DNA from: Chlorops oryzae
Taxonomy: Eukaryota; Arthropoda; Insecta; Diptera; Chloropidae
DNA: 64,000 nucleotides
Assembly (NCBI GenBank): GCA_020466095.1
Contig: CM035806.1
Coordinates: forward strand, 128,058,856-128,122,855
Direction: 5' to 3'
Shown here: positions 1 to 11,356 of the stretch, piece after piece
Layout of the letters: each line of letters opens with the position of its first letter
How positions within the stretch are numbered: the first letter of the stretch is position 1
Position numbers and translations under genes: made by a program
The notes under the pieces: model-generated
What the model was told of the DNA's origin: nothing
The model's input: only the letters and a program-made list of their open reading frames with translations
Database searches by the model: none

Positions 1-3000
1 TCTACCCCTGTTTTCACGAAAGGTCTAACTGTAGGGTCAATTCGACAAAGTGGTAACTGAGCCATTATAGGGATCGTTGGCTTGGCTTTCTTGTTTCGAC
101 AAACCTGACAGTTCAATCCTGCCTTTTTTACAGCGCTACGACCGTTCGTTATCCATAATTTACGTCTCAAATTCAAAATAATAGTTTCGTTTCCGATATG
201 TGAGTTATTTTCGTGGTAATGACGAATCAACAAGTCAGTAATGGGATGTCTGTGGTCTAGTACAATAGGGTTCTTGTAATCATACTCTACATCATCATTC
301 AATCGATCAAGTCTTCCCTTAAGTCTTATTAGTTTGTCTCCCAAATAGATCAAAGGAAGTGTAGCTAATTTGCTACCTTTTGGAATATCCCTATTATTAA
401 TCAAGCAGTCAATTTCGATTTTATAAGAGTCGGCTTGTATTTTTCTAAATATAAGATTTTCGGCTGCCAGTATTTCCTCTGGTATCAATTCGGAATTAGG
501 TATTGAATAATTTTGTCCCTTATAAAATTTTACAAATCTCAAAACCCAACTGGTTGTTCTAAGAAATCTTGACCATTTCGAGAATCTGGATACATCGGGT
601 AAGTCAATATTGGTTTCGATTTCAGCAACTACGCCTACAAATTCGGCTGAAAAGTCGTCTGATAAGTCATCCGTCGCCGTTGAAAACTTTCCTTTAGGCC
701 AAGTACTCGAATCCCCATACAAAAATGCAGGCCCTTTAACCCAAGAGCTGTTATTAGCAAAATCAATATGTTTCACCTTGGTTGCGTCATCGGCAATGTT
801 CAATTTTGACGGTACATAACGCCAATCCGAAGTGTTCTTTATTTCACGAATTTCGCCAAGTCTTTGTGCCACAAACACTTTGAACCGTCGGCCAGTAAGT
901 CGCAACCAGAAGAGAAAAACCTCTGAATCACTCCATAAAAATGTCTTTTGAATTTTAATCTCTAATGTAGCATTTAAGTTTTTACTGAGCCTTGCAGCCA
1001 ATAATGCCGCTTGCAGCTCCAAACGTGGTATAGACGTGGGCTTAAGGGGAGCAACCCGAGACTTGGATATAATGAGAGAACATTGAATATTGTCTTCAAA
1101 CTTGAATCTTAGATACGCGCAAGCAGCGTAAGCGTATTTGGAAGCGTCACAGAAGATGTGTAGTTCAACGCTACACTTGCTAACAGGAAATTCGGTAAGG
1201 AGTCGAGGAATCCTGAAATCTGATAGCGATTTTAGTTTTTCGCACCATTTCCTCCAAATAGTATAATGGTCATCTAAGATTTCCTCGTCCCAACCTATTC
1301 CGCTTTACCAAATTGACTGAAGCAATATCTTTGCGCCTATCAAGAAGTTTGTCAAAAATCCCATTGGGTCGAAAATAGCCATTGCCACTTTCAAAACTTC
1401 TCGCTTTGTCGGTCGCCTTCTCATGTCTAAACTATCTCTATGTACTTTGTGGAATTTTAAGTGGTAAGAAAATGTGTCATTTCTGAAATTCCAGACCAAG
1501 CCTAAAACTCGTTCTTCCTTAATGACGTCACTTATTATTTTTTCAGACACTTCGTTGGAATCAAATTGCATTTGCGTCATTAGCTCAGGCGAATTAGATA
1601 CCCAATTACATATTTCAAACCCTGCTTGTTCATGGATTGAGCGTACGTCATCTGCCAATTTATAAGCTTGTTTTACCGAGTCAGCGCCTCCCAAATAGTC
1701 GTCCATATAATGTTGGTTGACAATCTCATTGTAAGCTTCAGGAAACTCCTCTTTGAAATCTAAAGCATTGCGGTTTTTAACAAATTGAGCTATGCTAGGA
1801 CTACATTTCGCACCGAAAAAGAGCACTTGTAATTCATACGTGTCGGGTGGGTGGCTAGTGTCATTGGCTCTCCATAAAATTCGCTGTACATGTCGATCAG
1901 ATTGCTTAACCCGAATCTGCAAAAACATTTCGCGAATGTCACCAACGAAGGCTACTTTGTTTTTGCGAAAGTTCAAAAGAACGGTTGATAATGAATTATA
2001 TAAGTCGGGGCCAGTCAACAAAAAGTCATTTAAACTGCGACCATGGTTCTTTGCTGCGGCGTCGAATACGATACGCAGTTTTTCAGGTTTATTTGGGTTT
2101 ACTACTCCAAAGTGGGGTAAATAGTAAGTCAAATCTGTTTTAATATTAATTTCGTCATCCGTCAACTTTTTGATATATCCTTTATTGACATAACTGTTAA
2201 ATTTTTCAGCATATTTATGTCCGTAATTTTCGTCTTTTTTCATTTTAGTTTCCAGACTACGAAGCCTGCTATAAGCATGTTCATAACTTTCTGGAAGTTT
2301 GATATTGTCCTGTTTCCAAAATAGTCCACACTCAAATCGTTCTCCTACTCTTCTAAGGGTATTGTCAATGATTGCTGAACACCTTATATCGTCTTGAGAA
2401 ATTTCAGCATTTTTGTCATATGTATTGTCACTATCAAGCCTCCAATAATCCTTTACCATTTTGTTTAAAAGACTTAAGTCGTCACATTCATTTTCTTCAT
2501 TATTTGAATTGTCAAAGATATGAAATACCTGACTAGGACCAATATGTTCATTAGGAAAGTTCCCATGAAGTACCCATCCCAACAAGGTGTGGCTTAACAC
2601 TGGGCCATTCCATTTCTCATATTTAAGCCTTCTTGATACAATTAGCGGCCAATTGTCTTGTCTAATTAAAAGCTTTGGTGCTGCTTGTTTTAAGGACAAA
2701 TTCGAAAAATCTTTCAAAAATGACCATTTCTCGGCCAAAAGGTCCACATTTAGTGATTGTGTTGGAAGTGAGAGTCCCCTTATTGTTTTTAAATGTCTCA
2801 GTGTAAACGTCTTAGAACCATTGGATGTTCCCTTTATTTGTACACTGACTACTTTTGAGTCCTCTTGTTCAATGACGTCATTGTTAGTCCACTGCAATCT
2901 CAATGGTTTGATTGGTCCGTCTAGTTCAAGTTGTTTAGCTAAATCTTTGTCTATTAAAGATACTGTAGAGGCATCGTCCAACAAAGCAAATGTTTGTACT

Positions 3001-3192
3001 GTTTTATTTCGATTCGACAAAATGACAGGAATTGTTTTTAAGGAAACGGAGTTTTGGAAGTTAATGTTAAAATTTTTTTCTACTTCATCTGAATTGGATG
3101 GCTTCAATTGCTTATTTTCCTCATGGGTATTTTTGTGCAACAATTTATTATGTGCTTTTCGACAATTGTCAACATTACAGTCTCGTCGCCAT
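1..3192 (-). pseudogene. pol: BEL/Pao pol: protease, RT, RNase H, integrase N-terminus
   Basis: The open frame 1305-3192 starts just after the nested element. It carries a Cys/His segment continuing the gag knuckle region, a retropepsin-type motif (LLDDAS) in the DUF1758-like protease, and an RT domain with the YMDD catalytic box near 1700. A TAA around 1305 stops this frame. The same frame then runs on to position 1 through an RNase H-like segment (DASKYAYAA near 1140) and the integrase zinc-binding region (HYHENNSHIG near 230, then CQVC near 105). The window ends before the DDE integrase core. The apparent starting methionines belong to the inserted element, not the retrotransposon. The domain calls rest on motifs; the clade is confident but the family name is unknown. 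Confidence 0.85.
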
Positions 3193-3622
3193 TTACTACG
3201 TTTATGCATCATGTTAACCCGGGTATATTCAACTCAGGTCAATTCAACCCCCTCGCATAAACGCTATTTATAACCGAGTTAGAGAATTTAATCGGGTTGA
3301 ATAAACACATTTATTTAAAGTGGGTAGAAAACTCAACTCGAGTTGAAGTTTGTGCATAAACACGAGGGCTTAGGCAAATCGAAGCGAATGACAAAAAATC
3401 CAACTCATTTCGACTTTTAGTCATGCATTGTAATGTGTGTCCCATACATTTATATTTCTAAAAATATAATTTTCGTGTATGTCATGCCGCATCGCTGTTC
3501 AGTGTCTCTTAAGAATAAAACTGGGTTAGTCTTTTAACTCAAGTTCAAAATTGCCCGTTTATGCTCAGGTTTTTTACCCGGGTTGAATATACCTGGGTTA
3601 ACATGATGCATAAACGTAGTAA
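3193..3622. mobile_element. 430-bp MITE inserted at the BEL gag/pol junction
   Basis: The ends are inverted copies of each other: TTACTACGTTTATGCATCAT at 3193 is matched in reverse complement by the end at 3622. Similarity continues for about 40 bases with a single mismatch (GTTAACCCGGG versus GTTAACCCAGG). The insertion separates the second zinc knuckle of gag (CIGCLGKGH) from the following Cys/His segment, which are contiguous in BEL/Pao elements. There is no coding capacity. Internal motifs (CGGGTTGAA, GCATAAAC) recur in both orientations, as in foldback-type MITEs. The target duplication is not resolved because the element ends share bases with the target. Confidence 0.75.
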
Positions 3623-4936
3623 TTGACATGTTTTCACTATATGGCCCTTACCCAAACAGCCAATACAAAGATGGTTTTTAGTTACAAATGCCCATTTATC
3701 GTCAGTATTCCTTTTCTTAAAATTTGGACAATTTAATATTTTATGGGTTGATTCCTTACAATAAATGCATTTACTCTTCTTCGTAGTCTCGTCGTCAATC
3801 ATCGTCAAAGTAGAATCTTTGGCTTTGCCTTGCCCAAATCCCAAGGAATTTGCTGCACTTACTTTTTTCTGTAGCCATTTATGCAAAATAACAATTCGTG
3901 GTTCTGTAGTGGAAATATCGGCTAAGTATTGTATAAAAGAAAGCTTTTGAGAGAGCGACACCTTATTTAAAACCTCCTCAAACAAAGAAGGATTACGTAA
4001 ATTATCATAATCATTGCAACTCTTCAACGTGTGAATTAGATTTGTCAAAAGGTCATGAAATCTGATCAAATTTTCAATTTTTTCATCTCTGAGACTTTGA
4101 AAGCACTTAACTTTGTCAATCAACTGTCGGACGATGAAGTCAGGATTTCCGAAACGTGTTTTTAAAATTTCAATAATTTCGTTCACACTTTGAGGCATTG
4201 ACAATAAAGAATAAACAGCTTCTCTAGCTCTACCAGTTAAAGATATTCTAAGTCTATTTATGTTTTCATAATCTGAAAACTAACATATACGTGAAGTGTT
4301 TACAAATTCATTATAAAATAATGGCCATTCCATTGGCTCTCCGGAAAATTTCGGCAAGTCCTGCACGATTGTCTGACGCGCTAAGAATTCTTTCAAATTC
4401 AAATCCTTCGGACGTACCTCAATTTTTTCCTCAAACCGGTTCTGTTGTTGTTGCTGCTGCTGATTAAGCCACTCTGATACATCGTTTTGTCGGTGAAGGA
4501 AGCCTGGATTGTCGTCATCGATTCTGCTTCCGTTGCTATTGTGAACGCTTGCGTTGTCGAGCGCGCCGCATTCGTCGTCGATCATTGCGATCCTCATCTG
4601 ATGTTCAAGTTCCATTTGCTTACATTTCATTTCCAACTGTCGACGTTGCTGCTCAATTTGATCACGTTGTTGCATATAATCGATTTCAGCCTTGATCTTC
4701 ATTATTTGTCCTGTGTTGCCTTTTGTTTGGTTTGAAAGCACGGTGATATTGGTTGGGGCATCATATTGAAGAGGAGTCGAATTTTCCAGCCTGTCCATAC
4801 CATTCTCAGAACCTGCGTTTCCTTGAATTTTCTTCATAGTTTCGTCGTCGCCATGTTGTTCTTCGTCGTGAAGTCCGTTATTCGGCATTGGCGTTGATGT
4901 GTAAACGTTTTGAGATTTTTTTGCTTTGCGCGGCAT
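3623..4936 (-). pseudogene. gag: BEL/Pao gag
   Basis: Translation from an ATG at 4936 gives a basic N-terminus (MPRKAKKS), a Gln/Glu-rich probable coiled coil with a poly-Gln run, then capsid-like sequence. An in-frame TAG at 4280-4282 interrupts it. The same frame continues to two CX2CX4HX4C zinc knuckles (CIYCKEST-H and CIGCLGKG-H), which bind genomic RNA in this class. The tail of the open frame (3545-3622) is coded by the nested MITE. The role is particle assembly and RNA packaging in the cytoplasm. With the nonsense codon and the insertion it cannot make a normal product. Confidence 0.82.
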
Positions 4937-5220
4937 AACGGAAAATTGTAATATGACTGCGTCCCGTTATGAAATTACAAGTCGCTTTGTACAGTTTCAA
5001 TAGTTTACGATCGTTTTCTCAACTTGAAATTTACTTTGAAAGCAGTAAATTAAAGTGTGAATGACGCTGTCGCTTCCAGCAATTCCTCAAAGTGCATTTA
5101 TGAAGATATATTCACTTTTAGGTGTGTCGTCTGCGAAGCCAATATGTCGGTCGAATGACTTCTGCTTGTTCAATTTAATTGTCGATTAATGGATTATTAT
5201 TAATCCATAGAGCCTTTCAT

Positions 5221-5236
5221 CCGGTCTGAAGGACCA
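5221..5236 (-). other. candidate primer-binding site
   Basis: On the minus strand the bases read TGGTCCTTCAGACCGG, starting TGG as tRNA-primed sites do and lying between the candidate 5' LTR and gag. The priming tRNA was not identified, so the call is positional. Confidence 0.4.
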
Positions 5237-5591
5237 AACTTTCATCCGCAATTAAGTTACACCACTAGGTTTTTGAAATAACTTAAACTTTATTAATTTC
5301 AAATTTAAATGAAAAACGAAAGTAAAACTTTGTACCGCTATTTAGGCACGTCGGCTCGTCTTGATCACTTCACATCAACTTGTCTTTTCTACCAATTGGT
5401 GTTGCCGTCATACAAAATTTACAATGATTAAAAGGCGTTGCCAGACCGTCACTTATACAAAAATATACTAAATTTGGTAGCAATAATGGAATAGGCTTAC
5501 TCAAGGTATTTGACACATTTTTTGTTTGTTTTTGTTTTTTAGAAAACCAAAGAGACGTTATTTTTAAATAATTCGGAGAGTCAACAACACA
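5237..5591 (-). repeat. candidate 5' LTR of the BEL/Pao element
   Basis: This segment lies between the candidate primer site and the point where the neighbouring dispersed repeat resumes (about 5592). On the minus strand it would begin TGTGTTGTTGAC and holds an AATAAA signal (complement of 5292-5298). The second LTR is outside the window, so the ends cannot be checked by comparison. Confidence 0.45.
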
Positions 5592-6088
5592 ACCCATGTT
5601 GCGATTTTGAAGCTTCTACGCCTTTTACTTCACAAGTTACGATAAGCCCTTATTTGTGGGCTTATTTGTGGGCGTGGCTCACAGAGGGCGGCGCCCATTT
5701 TTTTCCAGGATATGTCCCTTTTTGTAGTTAACCAGTACACCAAATATCAATGGAATGTGTTGAGTGTTTCGCAAGTTACAAGCATTTTACTGAAAACACA
5801 TTATATTCATTTGTGGGCGTGGCAGTGGGCGGATGTCTCCCATTTTTACTTAGGATCATACTCGGATCCCGATATACCTGTGTGCCAAATTTCGACTTGA
5901 TTGGTCCAGCCGTTTCGGAGGAGATCCGACCACGGACGGACGGACGGACGGACGGACGGACAGACGGACAGACGGACATGTCTAAATTGATTCAGTTTTT
6001 GATCCTGATCATTTCTATATATATATGTCTATATCTCCGGAGCTTAGTTCTCCCTGTTACAAGATTCGCACAAAACTAATATACCCCG
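5592..6088 (+). repeat. GGAC-type dispersed repeat, copy 1
   Basis: This copy shares long near-identical stretches with 29075-29850, 38736-39032 (reverse) and 49050-49645. Landmarks are GAAGCTTCTACGCC, GTGGGCGTGGCAGTGGGCGG, a GGAC/GACA tetranucleotide tract (here 5935-5979), an (AT)n tract, and the 3' motif ACAAGATTCGCACAAAAC followed by TATACCC. The copy lacks its 5' end, lost at the BEL insertion, and its last bases (GGGTATAAA), because the MULE-derived gene begins there. It has no terminal inverted repeats and no transposase. The class is unknown. Confidence 0.8.
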
Positions 6089-6648
6089 CTTACGCTGAGC
6101 ACGTCGGACAAAGAAGGAGACAATGGCCGAACGTTTAGATGCACTTTCGGAAAATATTTTAGCATCGGATTCAATTTTGGAATCGCAATCCGACTTATCA
6201 GTTCCTCAAAACGAAATCCTGCAAGATAAAAGCAAAAATTCCCAAGATTCCGCAAATTTCGAAAGCGGTCCGAAAAGAGTCTGCGAATTTGAAATAATTC
6301 AAGGAAAAAGGCGCGACAGAAAAATTTTGCATTCAATCACGGAAAATCAATTGTACGTTCGAAATAAACTGTTGGCCAATGGTTCGATTGCGTAAACTTG
6401 CAGAGTCAAGAATTGCAAAGCACCAGTTTATGTGAAAGATGGTTGTTGTGTTTTCGCCGAACCATTTCTTGGACATATGCATGGCAACCAAAAAGATGAA
6501 ATTTCGGACATAAAATTGCTAGCAAATATCAAAGAACAATGTGCAAAGCCAAGGACATCTCAAACTACATGACAAATATCTGAAGTAAGAGAGATATTCG
6601 ATGATGCTGTAATCGAGTAAGTGCTTGTCGTATCAAAATAAAAACCGT

Positions 6649-6924
6649 ATATCGTCGGTGAGAATCGCAAATCCGTTATCTACATTTTTTAAAAAAATTT
6701 TTTTTGTTGCTTTTTTGGCTTTACGGTGCTATTCTCAAATTCGTGACAGCTTCTTAAAAGCAACAACAATATCAAAAATTGTTTTTGTTGTCATGAAAGT
6801 TTTGATTTTCCCGTCGAAAAAATTGTCACTTTTTTCAGAATATGGCTTTTATAAATCAATTTTTGTCTCTCCTGAAAATGTTCAAAAATACACATAGCAG
6901 ATTTGCTATTCTTACCGACGATAT
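6649..6924. mobile_element. short inverted-repeat element in the intron of the MULE gene
   Basis: The left end ATATCGTCGGTGAGAATCGC is matched in reverse complement by the right end (GCTATTCTTACCGACGATAT) over about 30 bases with a few mismatches. It is AT-rich and non-coding. Confidence 0.6.
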
Positions 6925-7411
6925 CTTAATTAGCGCTGTACATTTAGCGGATGCGAATATAAAAAATTTCGCAAAAAGGTTGGTTAAAGGTTAAAAAAAA
7001 ATAAACAAGTTACCAAAAAATTATTTTGTCTTCTGTTTTGCCTTGCTTATTCGGCGAGGTACTCACAGTGCAGCCATTTTTTTTAACTTACAATGTTATG
7101 TTATGACATACAAGCGCTGGCAACATTTCGCTATAACTTCTAAAATTGAAAGATTTTCCAATTGTTTTAAAGTTTTTTCTTATTTGTATATTTATTCCTA
7201 ATAATTCGTAAAGTTGTAAAGTAAAGAAAAATGTTGCGCATTATGAAAACATCCGCATCCGAATAATACGCATATGCGCTTCTCAACTTCCGCATCCGCA
7301 ATTTCAGGTATCTTATTATTAGGCTACACTCACTACAACACCCATACTTAATATTTTTGTCTGCTTTATGTTATTAAAAGGAACCAAACTTCTCAACTAA
7401 ATTTCAATAAG
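6925..7411. other. intronic sequence without recognisable gene
   Basis: AT-rich DNA between the MITE and the next exon of the transposase gene. It contains a short motif, GCGGATGCG near 6948, with an inverted relative (CGCATCCG) near 7254, probably the eroded ends of another short element. Confidence 0.3.
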
Positions 7412-9004
7412 CATCGTCGAAATTTTTTGAAAATAAGAAATTACAACATGCCAAAGCCACCAAATAATACCCATGAAGTCATCGAAGCATACAAAAATGA
7501 ATCTGTTATCGAAAATTACAGCCGCACGGAACATGAAAACTCCAAATATGAGTTTTACAAGGGTTCTTATGAATGTGACGATTTCGCGTATAGTTATTTT
7601 GCATCTGATCACATAATGGATAATATACGTGCTAACATACCAGAAGATAAACGTGAATTTTTCATGGATGCCACATTTAAAATTTGTCCGTTAGGCAATT
7701 TTTATCAACTATTGGTAATTTACATTGGATTTTGCGATCAGGTAAATATTTTTAAATAATGCGTTTTTAATTTTATGTCGAAATAATACTTTTAGGCAAT
7801 ACCTTTCATATACGTTTTGATGTCCAGGAAATCGGAGAAGTGTTACGTTCATTTGTTTCAAACATTAAAAGAAGTGTTCCCATTGAATGGAAAATATGTA
7901 ATGACAGATTTTGAACTAGCTATGCGTAATGCGATTCGTCATGTTTATCCAACTACTAAAATGCACACTTGCTGGTTTCATTTTTGCCAAGCGGCAAGAC
8001 GCAAAACAAGCCAGCTGATTAACCTGGTACATCACATCAAAACAAATCCAAATATCCGAAGTGCATATTACAAGCTGCTGTCTCTTCCACTCCTCCCAGC
8101 CAAAGATATTGTTGCATGTTTCCAAATGGTAAAATCGCAAGTTGCTGACGAACATGTTTTTACACCTTTTCTGGGCTATTTTGAAAAGCAGTGGATCAAA
8201 AAGGTAAATTTTTTAAAGTTTTCTATTTTGATTGGATGAAAATGGGCTCTATTCTTTGAAACATAGGAAGGATCAGACGCTATTTCTGTGTTCAAACTAA
8301 CAAACAGAACAACCAGTTCACTTGAAGCACAGAACGGAGTATTGGGAAAACGTTTGATGAAGCATGGACATTTTTTCAAGTTTGTTAGTTACTTGTTGAA
8401 GTACGAATACGCAAAATCGAGAGAATTCGATTTGCTAATAAAAAGTGGCTGTTTAACAGCTCCAGCAAATAAACGTTACTACAAGGTATCACTTTGAGTT
8501 TATTTAAAAAATCTTACGGATATACACAACTTTTCAATTTTTAATTAGGATCGTTCCGATAAAATTTTTGAAGCCTCTGTAGAGCTGGAAAAGGGAAATA
8601 TTACTGCGCAAATATTTTTAAATCGCATGGCTTATCCGAATAACCGAATTTGCACACATTTGGACGATTTTTCATGTGTCGACGATTACCGATTTGAAAA
8701 CGACAACTGTGATTTCTATGAAGATGAAGAAGAAAATACAATGCTATCTTCAAGTGACTCCAATCGTGATGTCTTAAGACTACAGCCTTGTTGTGTGTGC
8801 CTCGACAAAACCAGCGAAGTCACAATGTACCCTTGTGGGCATTTAAAAGTTTGCTCAGATTGCTGGACAACACTTGTGGATGCCTACAACACCAATCTAA
8901 CTAAATTCGTCGAACGCAATTTAGAAGAGGAATACCGGCCAAAACTTAAATGCCCATTTTGCAACACTTCCGTTGAAAAATATTTGAATAAAACGTTCAC
9001 TTAG

Positions 9005-9889
9005 GTTTTTTGTATTCAGTATTTTTTAGTTCATAATTCGGGTACCTTAAAAATGTAACTTTTCGCAGTTGATTTACTTTAACGAAAATAAAAAACTTAC
9101 GTAAACGTGAAATAAATACTTTGCAAGAAGAGATATCGAAGTTTTTAAAAAGTATCGATTGAAGAGAATCGGTTTATTTATAAGGGTGCTTCTATAATTT
9201 AAATACTGAGAAAGTTTTTGGTAACTGCAAGTTTTACCTTTTTGTATTTCACAATGTGCACTGAAAAAAATTCCATGAAAGGTAAAAGTTTTTTCCCTTT
9301 AGCTAAAAGAGGACAAAACAGAGCTTACTTGCAAGTAAAGGTTCTAATATCTGTCAACGGAACAGAAAGTGAAATTCTTTGAAATAGGATATTTCTCATA
9401 TGTTAGCATAAGTGCCATTTTTAGCTCCTGTACAATTATTTCTTTGTCAGACCAAAGAACACATAATTATATTGAGCTTCGAGGGAATATATTATATTTG
9501 GGTTAAAATTGAAAAAATAACTCTAAAGCGATGTATTAGGGATTAAATGGCTTTTATTATTTCAGAATTTTATAAAAGAAATGCTTAAAATCACGCCGTA
9601 CAAGCACTTTCACAACCAATATGCCGTATTTGTTTTTTAGTGTGTTTTCACGAACAATGCACCAACAAAATGAACAGGCATTTGCGGAAGTGATCGACTT
9701 TAGTAATTTTGGCACGCATATTAGCATTATGAATTTTTTTTCTGTTTTGAACCATATTTTAATTTTTTAGCAGCGAAAAATATATGTGATTTCTTGCGAT
9801 TGGTGGCTTCCACACTTATAAAAAAAATGAGAAAAAGTTTGAAGACGCTGAAATCCCTTTGGTAGAGCAATTTTGATATTTTTAATTCC
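9005..9889. other. AT-rich intergenic stretch, nothing recognised
   Basis: After the AATAAA signals of the upstream gene I see no long reading frame, no inverted ends and no repeat shared with the rest of the window. Confidence 0.3.
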
Positions 9890-11215
9890 AATAACACTAC
9901 TTTACAAATTTTAGGTTTTTGCATGCTCCAAGAACCAAAGAGATGAATTCTATAGTGAAATTTTCTATCGGACAGTTTTTCCGTCTTTTGAGAAAAACCG
10001 ATTTTTCGAATTTTTTTTTTTTTATTTAACTAGTTTTTTCACTATATACCACTATTTTTCGAGGAATACAAATAATATACAGTTGTAAAGCTAATGTTGC
10101 AGCGCATATAACAGATATACTGATAAACGTTTCTGCACCTCAAATACTTAAATTACTACATCGTAAAATGTAGAGAAAGAAAATAAAATTTTATGATTTC
10201 TTAACACGTTTTCAATTTTCAAGATAATGGCGATTCTACACCGCACCCGGTAAAAATTTGTTGGGCCTTGGGTTTTAAGGCCCATTCAATTCGAAACATT
10301 TTAAGCACCCAAACTGCAAAGTCGGTTAAGTATTTTGAATGTTATAGCCTATTATTAAATGAAAATTTACAGAAATTTTTACTATTGGTCCAAGGAAGGT
10401 ATCCCCTAGGGACCGAACACTTCAATCATTTATACCACACAACTATGACTTTGGTTTCCAAACCTTCTGGCCCAGTTTCGTTAAGATCGGCCTACATTTA
10501 TATGTACCGCCCCTATAAAGTTGTAATAAAGCTCTATGGGGGGTACCCCTAGGGACTGACCGATTTTGACCATTTTTGCAATTTTTCTTGACTAGGCTCA
10601 AAAAATTAGCTGTGCAAAATTTCATGATCCTAGGAGCATCCTTCTATTTTTTCCAAGAAATGTATGGAGCAATACCATTGCGGGCCGCTGCACCTTTTCA
10701 TACATCTTTAAAAATATTCATTTTGGGTTTATTTGGAAAATTGGCTATAACTTTAAAAATACTTAACCGATTTTGAAGTTTGGGTACTTAAAAATGTTTC
10801 GAATTGAATTGGCTTTTAAATCCAAGGCCTAACAAGTTTTTACGGGGTCTGGTGTAGAATCGCCGTTATCTGAAAAATTTAAAACATGGTAAAAAATCTA
10901 AAAAATTAAACTTTTTTCCTCTACACTTTACGATGTAGTAATTTAAGTATTAGATGTGTAGAAACGTTCGATGCACCGTTTTATGCGCTGGAATATAAGC
11001 TTTACAACCGTGTATTATTTTGATTTTTCGATTAAAAAATAGCGGTGTTATAGCAAAAAAAACCAATGACATAAAAATATTTTTCGAAAAAACGGGAAAA
11101 CTGTCCGATAGAAAAATTTTGCCATTTTCGGAATCTGCGGAAAATTTCACTATAGAATTCAGAATTTTTGGCTCTTGGAGCATTTCGGTGTAAGCTAGTG
11201 TAATTGATAATATTT
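9890..11215. mobile_element. old 1.3-kb inverted-repeat (foldback) element
   Basis: Arms of about 450 bases (9890-10340 and 10770-11215) are reverse complements with scattered differences. Shared landmarks are GAATTCTATAGTGAAATTTT, CTATCGGACAGTTTT, ATACTTAAATTACTACATCG and GGCGATTCTACACC. The loop (10340-10770) holds the motif CCCCTAGGGAC twice. There is no transposase. Divergence between the arms suggests an older insertion than the other palindromes here. Confidence 0.75.
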
Positions 11216-11228
11216 CGTCGGAATTCAT

Positions 11229-11356
11229 TTTTGAAACGAAAAAATGTATTTTGACCGCGCGGTCTTAATTCATTTTGCGAATGAAATAAGGCCGCAACGA
11301 AAAAATGAATTTTGACCGCGCGGTCTTAATTCATTTTGCGAATGAAATAAGGCCGC
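11229..11356 (+). repeat. 61-bp tandem repeat, left block
   Basis: Two units with a 61-bp period (GACCGCGCGGTC at 11253 and 11314). Each unit contains that 12-bp perfect palindrome and the motif ATTCATTTTGCGAATGAAAT. The array was split by the hAT element at 11357. Confidence 0.85.

Larger units (their letters stand above)
1..5591 (-). mobile_element. BEL/Pao-type LTR retrotransposon, 3' part outside window
   Basis: On the minus strand the order is candidate LTR, primer-binding site, gag with two zinc knuckles, then aspartic protease, reverse transcriptase, RNase H and the start of integrase. This continuous order, with an RT active site reading YMDD, is the BEL/Pao layout. The right edge abuts a GGAC-type dispersed repeat whose first part is missing, so the element apparently inserted into that repeat. 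It is decayed: one stop in gag (about 4280), one between RT and RNase H (about 1305), and a 430-bp element at the gag/pol junction. The integrase core and 3' LTR would lie left of position 1. It is therefore a non-autonomous fossil, but not very old, because long frames remain open. Confidence 0.88.
6123..9004 (+). pseudogene. FLYWCH-MULE transposase with C-terminal RING finger, spliced, 5' part broken
   Basis: Exon 1 (6123 to about 6616) carries a FLYWCH-type finger (CRVKNCKA then GHMHG). It has an in-frame TAA at 6393-6395, where family members have the Trp of the W-x-C signature, and a TGA near 6570. After an intron holding a MITE, four exons join in phase with GT-AG ends: about 7412-7741, 7796-8203, 8267-8485 and 8549-9004. 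They encode a Mutator-like DDE transposase: first Asp in FFMDATFK, second in MTDFE, the C-x2-H motif (CWFHF), and Glu in SSLEAQN. The last exon ends in a C3HC4 RING finger (CCVC, PCGH, CSDC, CPFC). The catalytic half looks intact while the DNA-binding half is broken. It is either a decaying autonomous element or a domesticated 3' part. AATAAA signals follow the stop. Confidence 0.8.

Noticed and set aside
5750..6079. Open frame of 110 codons with similar translations in other GGAC-repeat copies (SFVGVAVGGCLPFLLRIIL)
   Set aside because: The frame differs in start and length between copies, amino-acid changes are as common as silent ones, and the frame runs through the GGAC tract. It looks like a by-product of repeat identity, not a gene.
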